Assembly (NCBI GenBank): GCA_945903655.1
Contig: CAMDOY010000001.1
Location: 1-43,432, forward strand
From: Rhizobium sp. Q54
Lineage (GTDB): Bacteria > Pseudomonadota > Alphaproteobacteria > Rhizobiales > Beijerinckiaceae
DNA: 43,432 nucleotides
Direction: 5' to 3'
In this document: piece by piece, positions 33,996-41,465 of the stretch
Numbering within the stretch: position 1 is the first letter of the stretch
Layout of the letters: each line of letters begins with the position of its first letter
Notes under the pieces: generated by a model
The model's database searches: none
Seen by the model: only the letters and a program-made list of their open reading frames with translations
Told to the model about the DNA's origin: nothing
Position numbers and translations under genes: made by a program

Positions 33996-34807
33996 CAGTC
34001 GTTGAGGCCGAGCACATCGGCCATGGAATAATGCCCGGGCTTGCGGCCATGGCCCCAAAGGGCGGCCCGCACCGCGCCGCGCGCGAAGAGGCCACGATCC
34101 TCGGCCTTGTGGGCCAGCTCCAGCCGCTCGCCAGGACCGGCGAAGATGACGCTGTGATCGCCGATGACCGTGCCGCCGCGCAGGGTCGCGAAGCCGATGT
34201 CCCCGGGAGTCCGCGCGCCCGTATGGCCATCGCGCACCCGCTGGGAATGGGTGGCCAGATCAATATCGCGCCCCTTGGCCGCCGCCTCGCCCAAAAGGAG
34301 CGCGGTGCCGGAGGGGGCGTCCACCTTCATGCGATGGTGCATCTCCACGATCTCGATGTCGTAGTCGATCCCAAGGGTGGCGGCGGCGCGCTTCACGAGG
34401 CCCGCCAGCAGATTGACCCCAAGGCTCATATTTCCCGAGCGCACCACCACCGCATGGCGGGCGGCGGCGTCGATCTTGGCGAGGTCGTCAGCCGACAGGC
34501 CCGTGGTGCCGATCACATGGACCACGCGGGCTTGGGCGGCGAGGGCGGCGAGGGCCACCGTGGAGGCGGGGGTGGTGAAATCGATCACGGCGTCCGCATG
34601 GAGCAGGGCCTCCAGCGCATTGTCGGTGATCAGCACATCGCTGGCGGCGCAGCCGGCCTGCGCGCTGGCGTCCTGACCCAGCGCGGGCGAGCCCGGCCGC
34701 TCCAGCGCCCCCGCCAGCCGCATGCCCTCAGTCTGGTCAACCGCCTGAATGAGCATGCGCCCCATGCGCCCGGCGGCGCCCGCGATCACGATCCGCATCT
34801 CGCTCAT
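33995..34807 (-). CDS. dapB: 4-hydroxy-tetrahydrodipicolinate reductase
   Basis: A 270-residue NAD(P)H enzyme of lysine and diaminopimelate (peptidoglycan) synthesis. The nucleotide-binding loop VIAGAAGRMGRML, VIGTTGLS, SGNMSLGVNLL and the catalytic segment EMHHRMKVDAPSGTALLLGEAA are present. ATG 34807 is chosen because AGGAG lies 6 nt upstream and the length fits the family; ATG 34831 and 34798 are also in frame. alkB is translationally coupled behind it. The gene is divergent from the SOS-box repair operon. Confidence 0.96.
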   Translation of the reverse strand: MSEMRIVIAGAAGRMGRMLIQAVDQTEGMRLAGALERPGSPALGQDASAQAGCAASDVLITDNALEALLHADAVIDFTTPASTVALAALAAQARVVHVIGTTGLSADDLAKIDAAARHAVVVRSGNMSLGVNLLAGLVKRAAATLGIDYDIEIVEMHHRMKVDAPSGTALLLGEAAAKGRDIDLATHSQRVRDGHTGARTPGDIGFATLRGGTVIGDHSVIFAGPGERLELAHKAEDRGLFARGAVRAALWGHGRKPGHYSMADVLGLND

Positions 34808-34923
34808 CATCCGCTCCTGTGTCTGTTCCATCCTGCCTCTACAGAGGCGGCGCGCTCAGGGCAATGCGGGGAATGTGGGGACCGTGACGATTGCCCCTTG
34901 CGCCCGGGCGCGATCCGGGCAAG

Positions 34924-34938
34924 GTTCTCCCCTTGTTC
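34924..34938 (+). promoter_or_regulatory. LexA (SOS) box of alphaproteobacterial type
   Basis: GTTC (34924-34927), seven bases, GTTC (34935-34938) is an exact match to the GTTC-N7-GTTC direct repeat bound by LexA in alphaproteobacteria. It lies 26 bp before the start of the Mre11-like gene, where bound LexA would block transcription. The dapB start is about 115 bp away on the other side. Confidence 0.75.
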
Positions 34939-34964
34939 TCATACCTTGTCGCTTGGGCTGAGCC

Positions 34965-36194
34965 ATGGATTTCACCTTTCTGCATTGCGCCGACCTGCAT
35001 CTGGGCAGCCCCCTGCTGGGCCTTTCCCTGAAGGACGAGGCCATCGCCCGGCGCTTCGCCCAGGCCAGCCGCGACGCCTTCTCCGATCTCGTCACCGCCG
35101 CCATCGCCGAGCGCGTCGCCTTCGTGCTGATCGCGGGCGATGTCTATGACGGCGAGTGGAAGGACACGGCCATCGGCCTCTTCTTCGCCCGCGAACTGTC
35201 GCGCCTGCACCGGGCGGAGATCCCGGTCTTCATCATCCACGGCAACCACGACGCGAAAAACGTCGTCACCAGCGCGATCCCCCTGCCGGGGAATGTGACG
35301 ACCTTTCCGGTGAAGCGGGCGAAGACGCAGAAGCTGGAGGCCTTGCGCGTCGCCATACACGGCCGCAGCTTTCTGGAGCGGGAGGAGACCGAGAACTGGG
35401 CGCCAACCTATCCCGAGGCAGTGACGGGCTACTTCAACATCGGCATGCTCCACACCTCCTGCGACGGCAAGCCCGGCCACGCCTCCTATGCGCCCTGCAC
35501 CACGCAAGATCTGGTGGCGAAGAGCTATGACTATTGGGCGCTTGGCCATGTTCATCAGTTCGAGGTGCTGCACGAGAACCCGCATATCGTTTACCCCGGC
35601 AATCTGCAGGGCCGCAGCATCAGGGAATGCGGCCCCAAGGGCGCGGTCTTCGTGGATGTGCAGGATGGACGCGTGCGCGATCTGCGCCGCGTGATCACCG
35701 ATCAGGCCCGCTGGGCCGAGGTGGTGCTGGACGCCAGCAGGCACGATAACCGGGAGGCGCTGCTCAGCGCCGTGGCGCAGGCCTTCAGGCCCGTGGCGGG
35801 CGAGGCTGAGGGCAAGCTGGTCGCCGCGCGCCTGCGCCTCACCGGCGCCACCGCCCTGCATCGCAGCCTGCTCGCCGACCCCGGCGGATTCGCGGTGGAT
35901 GCGCTGGCCGCCGCGCAACAGAACGCCGAAGACATCTGGATCGAGAAGCTGCGCCTCGATACGCGCGATCTTTTGCAGGCCAGCGGCGAGGATCTCGCGG
36001 GGGTCGATCTCGACGCCCTGCTGGCGGGGGCAGACGCGGCGGCGCTCGCCCGGCGCCTGACCGAGGACATGGAGATGCTGCGCTCCAAATCGAGCGGCGC
36101 TGGTCTGGCGCTGGATCTGGAGGACGCGCCCGCCCTCATGGCGGAGGCCCGCGCCCTCTTGCTGGAGCGCGCCGCCCATGGGGAGGACCGCTGA
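34965..36194 (+). CDS. Mre11/SbcD/YhaO-like DNA repair exonuclease
   Basis: A 409-residue metallophosphoesterase nuclease. Motifs in order: CADLHLGS (8-15), GDVYDG (about 58-63), GNHD (about 92-95), MLHTSC and GHVHQ, which bind two manganese ions as in Mre11/SbcD. The C-terminal half is a capping and partner-binding region of the YhaO type. Its TGA overlaps the ATG of the large ATPase gene by one base, so the two subunits are made together and likely form a Mre11-Rad50-type complex acting on DNA ends. The SOS box just upstream implies DNA-damage induction. Confidence 0.92.
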   Translation: MDFTFLHCADLHLGSPLLGLSLKDEAIARRFAQASRDAFSDLVTAAIAERVAFVLIAGDVYDGEWKDTAIGLFFARELSRLHRAEIPVFIIHGNHDAKNVVTSAIPLPGNVTTFPVKRAKTQKLEALRVAIHGRSFLEREETENWAPTYPEAVTGYFNIGMLHTSCDGKPGHASYAPCTTQDLVAKSYDYWALGHVHQFEVLHENPHIVYPGNLQGRSIRECGPKGAVFVDVQDGRVRDLRRVITDQARWAEVVLDASRHDNREALLSAVAQAFRPVAGEAEGKLVAARLRLTGATALHRSLLADPGGFAVDALAAAQQNAEDIWIEKLRLDTRDLLQASGEDLAGVDLDALLAGADAAALARRLTEDMEMLRSKSSGAGLALDLEDAPALMAEARALLLERAAHGEDR

Positions 36195-39100
36195 TGCGCC
36201 TGACCCGTCTCGACCTCCTCAAATATGGCGCCTTCGAAACCCGCAGCCTCACCCTGCGCCCGGACGCGAAGCTGCATGTGATCTTCGGCGCCAATGAAGC
36301 GGGCAAATCCACGACGTTATCAGCCGTGCGCGATCTGCTCTTCGGCTTTCCCAGCCGCACGCCCTATGATTTTCGCTTCAAGGCGTCGGAGTTGCGCCTT
36401 GGTGGCGAGGTTCTGTCGAAGGCGGGCGCGCGCCTCGCCTTTGTGCGGCGCAAGGGCAATACGAAGACCTTGCTGGATCCGGAAGGCAAGCCGCTCGATG
36501 ATGCCGCGCTCGCGCCCTATCTTGGCCAGATGACGCCTGACATTTTCCGCAGCGCCTTCGGCCTTGATGCTGCAAGCCTGCGCGAAGGCGCCGAGGAATT
36601 GATGCAGGCGCGCGGCGAAGTCGGCTCAAGCCTCATGGCGGCGGCCTCGGGCATGAGGGGCCTGACCCGACTGCGCGGCGACATCGAGGAACGGGCGGAC
36701 GGGATCTTCACGCCCAACAAATCGCAATCGCGCGCCTTCTATCAGGCCCGCGACCGCTATGAGGCCGCCAAGAAGGCCATCAGCGAAAATGAGCTGCGCG
36801 CCACCGGATGGAAGCGGCTCAATGACGCCATCGCGCAGAACGAGGCGCGGCTGGCGGAGCTGACCCAGGAGACCCGCAAGCGCGGCGAGACCCGCGCCCG
36901 CATCGAACGGCTGAAACGCCTCGCCCCCCTGCTGCGCAAGATCGAGACGCAGGAGCAGGCGCTGGCCGAACAGGCCGATCTGCCGCACACGCCAGCGGGC
37001 TATCCCGCGCGGCTCGGCGAGGCGCTGGAGGGCGCGGCGAGGGCGCAGGAAAGCCACCGTAAGGCCGAAGCCGAACGCGCCGAAGCGGAGGCGCTGCTGG
37101 CGGAGATTTCGGTCGAGGCGGCCCTGATCGAGCGGGCCGGGGAGATCGAGGCGCTGGTGCAACGCATCGGGGCAGCGGGCACCGCCGCCAGCCAGTTGCC
37201 GCGCGTGGCCGCCGAGCAGGACGCCGCCAGCGCGGACCTCGACGGCAAGGCCCGCGCCCTTGGCCTGCAGCTGGGCCAGAGCCTCGAGCAATGGCAGCCC
37301 AGCGATGGCGACCTCGCCCTGCTGCGCCAACTCATCGACGAAGAGCGCGGCCTGACCCAGCGCCGCGCCGCCTTCGAACAGACCCTGGGCGAAGAGCGCG
37401 AGGGCCTCGCAAGGCTCGACGCGCTGAGCCAGTCCCGCGCCCATGTGTCCGACCCCGCGCCGCTGCGCGAGCAATGGCGGGCGCTGGGGGTTCTGAAAGC
37501 CATCGCCGATCACGAGCAGAAGGCGAGCGCCCTGCGCCGGGAGGAGGAGGCCCTGCGCCGCGACGCCCTGCGCCTGCAACCGCCTGTTTCGGACCTGCCG
37601 CGCCTCGCCGCTGCGCCCCTGCCCTCGAGCGAGACCATCGCCGCCTTCGGCAAGCGTTTCGACGAGATGCAAACCGCCCGACGCGATGGCGAGCGCGCCA
37701 TGGCCGAGGTGGAGGCCCGCCTCAAGACCCTGCGCCAGAGCCTCGACGCGCTGGCGGCGGGGGGCGATGTGCCGACGCCCGAATTGATCGCCGCGACCCG
37801 CGACGCCCGCGATGCGGAATGGGCGCACCTGCGCGCCACCCTCTTTGGCGAATCCGGCGCCTTTGCAGGCGCGGCTCTCGCCGCCAGCGTTACAAGTTTC
37901 GAACGCGCTGGCGAGAGCGCCGACCGGCTCGCCGACGCCGCCGCTCGCGACGCCGGCCGCGTGGCGAGCTTCGCCGCGCAGACGAAGGATCTGACGAGCG
38001 AAGACGCAAATCTCGCGCACCTTGAGGCCCAGCGCGCCGAGCGGGCGGCGCTGGAGGAGACGCTGGCGCAGGAGTGGTCCGCCCTCTGGAGCCCATTGGG
38101 CGTTGCCCCCCTCAGCCCCCGCGACATGGGCGGCTGGCGCCCGGCGCTGGACAGCCTGCTGGATCGTCACGCCCGGCAGGAAGAACTGCGCCACGAGGCG
38201 CAGCAGGCGCAGGACCGGCTCGCCGCGCTGATGACGCCGCTGGCGGGCCTAGCGCAGGGCTGCGGCCTGCCTGACATGCCCGGCCTTGATGCGGAGCGGC
38301 AGGCCCAACGGGTCGAGACGCGGTTGCAGGAGCTCGCCACGGCCTGGGACGAATCGCGCGCGCAGGCGCGCCAGCGCGACGACATCGGCCAGCGCATCGC
38401 CAAGCTCGACGCCGATCTGGCGAGCCATGCCGCGAAGGAGGCCGATTGGGCGCAGCGCTGGCGGGGCGCCCTGCCGAAGGTTGGCTTGTCGCAGGAGGCC
38501 ACGAGCATCCAGGCCCAGGCGGCGCTCGATGTGTGGAAGCTTACCCCCGCCGCCCTCGAAAAGCGCGATCAGCTCAAGCGCCGCGTGGAGGGCATGCGCC
38601 GGGATCTCGCGCGCTTCGAAGACGACGCCCGCGCCCTCCTCGCCGCCCTGACCCCCGATCTCACCACGCTACCGCCCACCCTGGGCGTCGAGCGACTCAA
38701 TGAGCGGCTGGCTTCGGCGCGCAGGGCGGAGGCCCGGCGCGAGGAAATCGCCCGGCGCATGGGCGCCTGCGAAGCCAGTCTGCGCAAGGCGCAAGGGGTG
38801 GTCACCGACGCGCGGGCCAGGCTCGATGAACTCGCCGCCACGCTGCCGCCCTGCGATGATCTGAGCGCGTTGCAAGCAAGGCTCGCCGCGCGTGAGGCCA
38901 TGGCTGCGGCGCTCGCCGATCTGCGCGCCCAATTCGCCGATCAGGCCGATGGCCATGGGGAGGCGCAGGTGCGCGCTGAGCTGGAAGGCTTCGACCCCGA
39001 CCGGGCGCAGGCCGATCTCGCCGCCCTCCAGCTGGAGGACGAGCGTTCCGCGCTTGAATCCAACGAGGCCTATGCAGCTGTGAAAGAGGCGAAACGCCAG

Positions 39101-39688
39101 ATCGAGGCCTGGGAGCAGGGGCTGGGCTCGGAGGCTGCGAGCCAACAGCGCGTCAACGCCGAAGGGGAGATGCAGGAGGCGGCGCGGTCCTGGCTTGTGC
39201 TGCGTCTGGCGGGCGCCATGCTGGCGGATGCGCTGGAGCGCCATCGCGCCACCCGGCAAAACCCCGTCATGGAGCGGGCCAGCGCCCTGTTCGCCGCGCT
39301 CACGGGCGGGGCTTTTTCGGGCATCGTCCAGTCCTATGGGGAGGATGGCGTCGAGGCGCTGTTCGGCAAGCGCGCCAATGGGGAGGAGGTCCCCGTGGGC
39401 GGGCTCAAGGAGACCCAGCGCGGCGGCCTCAGCGAGGGCACACGCGATCAGCTCTATCTGGCCCTGCGCCTCGCCTATGTGGAGGACTACGCGGCCCGCG
39501 CCGAGCCGACGCCCTTCATCGCCGACGATCTCTTCACCAGTTTCGACGACGCCCGCACCGCCCATGGGCTGCGCGCCCTGGCGGATGTGGGCGCCTCGGC
39601 CCAATGCGTGCTCTTCACCCATCACCGCCATGTGGCGGAACTCGCCCGGGCGGCGCTGGGGACGGATCTCGACCTCATCGAGATCTAG
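36194..39688 (+). CDS. Rad50/SbcC-like ATPase of the YhaN (AAA_27) type
   Basis: A 1164-residue ATPase. The N-terminal head has the Walker A loop GANEAGKST (about 32-40). The C-terminal head has the ABC-signature-like LSEGTRDQLYLALRLA (about 1080) and Walker B FIADDLFTSFDD (about 1107), with switch histidines in FTHHRHV. Between the heads is a very long Ala/Glu/Arg-rich coiled coil interrupted several times. Unlike Rad50 and SbcC, no CxxC zinc hook is visible at the coil apex (only a single Cys in GLAQGCGLPD). It is coupled by TGATG to the nuclease gene and presumably acts with it. Confidence 0.92.
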   Translation: MRLTRLDLLKYGAFETRSLTLRPDAKLHVIFGANEAGKSTTLSAVRDLLFGFPSRTPYDFRFKASELRLGGEVLSKAGARLAFVRRKGNTKTLLDPEGKPLDDAALAPYLGQMTPDIFRSAFGLDAASLREGAEELMQARGEVGSSLMAAASGMRGLTRLRGDIEERADGIFTPNKSQSRAFYQARDRYEAAKKAISENELRATGWKRLNDAIAQNEARLAELTQETRKRGETRARIERLKRLAPLLRKIETQEQALAEQADLPHTPAGYPARLGEALEGAARAQESHRKAEAERAEAEALLAEISVEAALIERAGEIEALVQRIGAAGTAASQLPRVAAEQDAASADLDGKARALGLQLGQSLEQWQPSDGDLALLRQLIDEERGLTQRRAAFEQTLGEEREGLARLDALSQSRAHVSDPAPLREQWRALGVLKAIADHEQKASALRREEEALRRDALRLQPPVSDLPRLAAAPLPSSETIAAFGKRFDEMQTARRDGERAMAEVEARLKTLRQSLDALAAGGDVPTPELIAATRDARDAEWAHLRATLFGESGAFAGAALAASVTSFERAGESADRLADAAARDAGRVASFAAQTKDLTSEDANLAHLEAQRAERAALEETLAQEWSALWSPLGVAPLSPRDMGGWRPALDSLLDRHARQEELRHEAQQAQDRLAALMTPLAGLAQGCGLPDMPGLDAERQAQRVETRLQELATAWDESRAQARQRDDIGQRIAKLDADLASHAAKEADWAQRWRGALPKVGLSQEATSIQAQAALDVWKLTPAALEKRDQLKRRVEGMRRDLARFEDDARALLAALTPDLTTLPPTLGVERLNERLASARRAEARREEIARRMGACEASLRKAQGVVTDARARLDELAATLPPCDDLSALQARLAAREAMAAALADLRAQFADQADGHGEAQVRAELEGFDPDRAQADLAALQLEDERSALESNEAYAAVKEAKRQIEAWEQGLGSEAASQQRVNAEGEMQEAARSWLVLRLAGAMLADALERHRATRQNPVMERASALFAALTGGAFSGIVQSYGEDGVEALFGKRANGEEVPVGGLKETQRGGLSEGTRDQLYLALRLAYVEDYAARAEPTPFIADDLFTSFDDARTAHGLRALADVGASAQCVLFTHHRHVAELARAALGTDLDLIEI

Positions 39689-39700
39689 GGCGCATTGGCT

Positions 39701-39729
39701 TTGACGAAGGCGACCGGGTGCTCTTTAAT
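39701..39729 (+). promoter_or_regulatory. Near-consensus sigma70 promoter of the hydrolase pair
   Basis: TTGACG (39701-39706) and TTTAAT (39724-39729) are exactly 17 nt apart, among the best sigma70 matches seen in the window. The predicted start near 39736 leaves a short leader to ATG 39759, with GGAG as ribosome-binding site. Confidence 0.6.
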
Positions 39730-39758
39730 CGGGTCAGGCGGCCCATGGAGAAAGCGCA

Positions 39759-40562
39759 ATGACCGAGATCGTGACCCAGATGACCACCTGCGCCGGGGGG
39801 CTGCCCGCCTTCATCGCCGCGCCCGCCGGCCCGCAGAAGGTCCCCGTGATCGTGCTGCTGCACGAGCGTTACGGCCTCGTGCCCCATACGATGGATCTGG
39901 CCCGCCGCCATGCGCGCGAGGGCTATGTCTGCATCGCCGCCGATTATTTCTTCAAGCATCCCGATCAGGACGCCCTGCACCGGGGCGACAGCGGCTATGA
40001 CATGACCGATCCCGAATCGATCGAATATATGGAGGCCGCCATCGCGGCCCTGGCCGACACGCCCCAGGCCGATCTCTCGCGCATCGCGGTCATGGGGGTG
40101 TGCCAAACGGGACGGCATCCGCTCGTTCTGGCGGCCCATCGCAAAATTGCGGCGGCGCTCGTTTGGTATGGGGCGGCGCAGGACCGCGAATGGCAGGTCA
40201 ACGCGAAATATCCGGTCGCCCTCGACACGCTGATCGATCAGGCGGACTGCCCGGTGCTCGGCATGTTTGGCGAGGGCGACCACATCATCTCGGTTGACCA
40301 TGTGCGGCGCTTGCGCAACGCGCTGGAGCGCACCAACAAGACCTATCATGTGGAGATTTTCGGCGGCGCGCCCCATGGCTGGCTCAACGACACCATGCCC
40401 GGCCGCTATCGCCGCGAGCAGGCGGAAGCCGCCTGGCAGGCCCAGCGCGACTTTCTGGCCCGCGTCTTTGCGCCGAAGGCCGAAGGCGGCTTCATCGAGC
40501 AGAGCTACAAGGCCAGCATTTCGCCCACCTATGATTTTTCCAAGAACGTCCGCTACGAATAA
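39759..40562 (+). CDS. Dienelactone hydrolase family protein
   Basis: A 267-residue alpha/beta hydrolase of the dienelactone hydrolase family. The active-site set is complete at the expected positions: Glu36 in LLHERYGL, nucleophile Cys115 in MGVCQTGR, Asp174 in FGEGDHIIS and His206 in GAPHGWLN. The nucleophile elbow is G-V-C-Q-T-G-R rather than the usual G-x-C-x-G-G. The extended C-terminus ends SPTYDFSKNVRYE. The amidohydrolase gene follows after 42 bp, so the two are probably co-transcribed from the promoter at 39701. The substrate is unknown, and no chlorocatechol genes are nearby. Confidence 0.88.
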   Translation: MTEIVTQMTTCAGGLPAFIAAPAGPQKVPVIVLLHERYGLVPHTMDLARRHAREGYVCIAADYFFKHPDQDALHRGDSGYDMTDPESIEYMEAAIAALADTPQADLSRIAVMGVCQTGRHPLVLAAHRKIAAALVWYGAAQDREWQVNAKYPVALDTLIDQADCPVLGMFGEGDHIISVDHVRRLRNALERTNKTYHVEIFGGAPHGWLNDTMPGRYRREQAEAAWQAQRDFLARVFAPKAEGGFIEQSYKASISPTYDFSKNVRYE

Positions 40563-40604
40563 GACCTCGCTGAACCCAACCCTCACCGCATCAGGACAAC
40601 AGCC

Positions 40605-41303
40605 ATGACCGACAAATTCGAAGACTATTGCTGGAAGGACATCGTCAGTGACGAGATCCTGGAAATCTACAGCGCCTATCGTCGCGAGGTCTTTGTTGGG
40701 CCACGTCCCGCCATCCTCGCCATCGACCTCTACAAGAAGGCCTATCAGGGCGGCAATCGCCCGGTGATCGAGGTGAACCGCGAGTTCTCCGGCTCCTGCG
40801 GCGAGAACGCCTGGAAGGCCATGGAGCCCACCCTGAACCTCTTCGCCGCCGCGCGCCGCGCCGGGATCCCCGTCATCTACTCCACCCGCCACGCCGATAC
40901 GGCGGGGGTGCATAGCACCAACCGGCGCATGGGCCGCGAGGTCGAGGATGTCTATGGCATCAAGGAAGAGCTCGCCCCCCATCCCGGCGATCTCGTGATC
41001 TACAAGGAGCGCGCCTCGGCCTTTTTCGGCACGCCGCTCATCGCCCATCTGCGGCGCCTCGGCGTCGAGAGCCTGATCATCTGCGGCGAGAGCACCTCGG
41101 GCTGCGTGCGCGCCTCCACCGTGGACGCCTATTCCTACGGCTTCCATAACGTGCTGGTGGAGGAATGCACCTATGACCGCTCGATGCTGAGCCACAAGGT
41201 CAACCTCTTCGACCTCCATCACAAATATGCCGACGTGATGCATGTGGGCGAGGTGATCGCCCATCTCGACGGCATGGCCGCGCCCGCCAAGGCGGCGGAA
41301 TAG
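40605..41303 (+). CDS. Isochorismatase-family amidohydrolase, N-carbamoylsarcosine amidase-like
   Basis: A 232-residue cysteine hydrolase with the full triad: Asp41 in ILAIDLYKK, Lys134 in IYKERASAF and Cys167 in GESTSGCVRASTVDA. The segment CGESTSGCVRAS and the C-terminal YDRSMLSHKVNLFDLHHKYAD are typical of N-carbamoylsarcosine amidase and maleamate amidase relatives, which release ammonia from amides. No creatinine, nicotinate or hydantoin genes are adjacent, so the substrate stays open. Shares a promoter with the preceding dienelactone hydrolase gene. Confidence 0.88.
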   Translation: MTDKFEDYCWKDIVSDEILEIYSAYRREVFVGPRPAILAIDLYKKAYQGGNRPVIEVNREFSGSCGENAWKAMEPTLNLFAAARRAGIPVIYSTRHADTAGVHSTNRRMGREVEDVYGIKEELAPHPGDLVIYKERASAFFGTPLIAHLRRLGVESLIICGESTSGCVRASTVDAYSYGFHNVLVEECTYDRSMLSHKVNLFDLHHKYADVMHVGEVIAHLDGMAAPAKAAE

Positions 41304-41418
41304 GCGCGCAGCCTGACCCAAGGGGGCGCCGCCGCGCGGCGTCCCTGTCTGGCGCGTCAGAAGTAAACGCATCTTAACCCGCCTTTAATTGGCCCTCTTT
41401 AGAGTTCCATAAACTGCG

Positions 41419-41433
41419 GTCCGGTAACCGGAC
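41419..41433. repeat. Dyad GTCCGGT-A-ACCGGAC upstream of the PBP gene
   Basis: A perfect 7 bp inverted repeat with a one-base centre lies 32 bp before ATG 41466, in the intergenic stretch 41304-41465. A weak promoter (TTAACC at 41374-41379, TTTAGA at 41398-41403, 18 nt apart) sits just upstream, so the dyad would fall at the start of the transcript and could be an operator. Confidence 0.4.
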
Positions 41434-41465
41434 ATGCGGCGAGTTGGTGGAGTAAAGCGGGCGCC

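Noticed and set aside
41316..41340. Hairpin GGGCGCCGC/GCGGCGTCCC after the amidohydrolase gene as terminator
   Set aside because: The stem is imperfect and no T tract follows.
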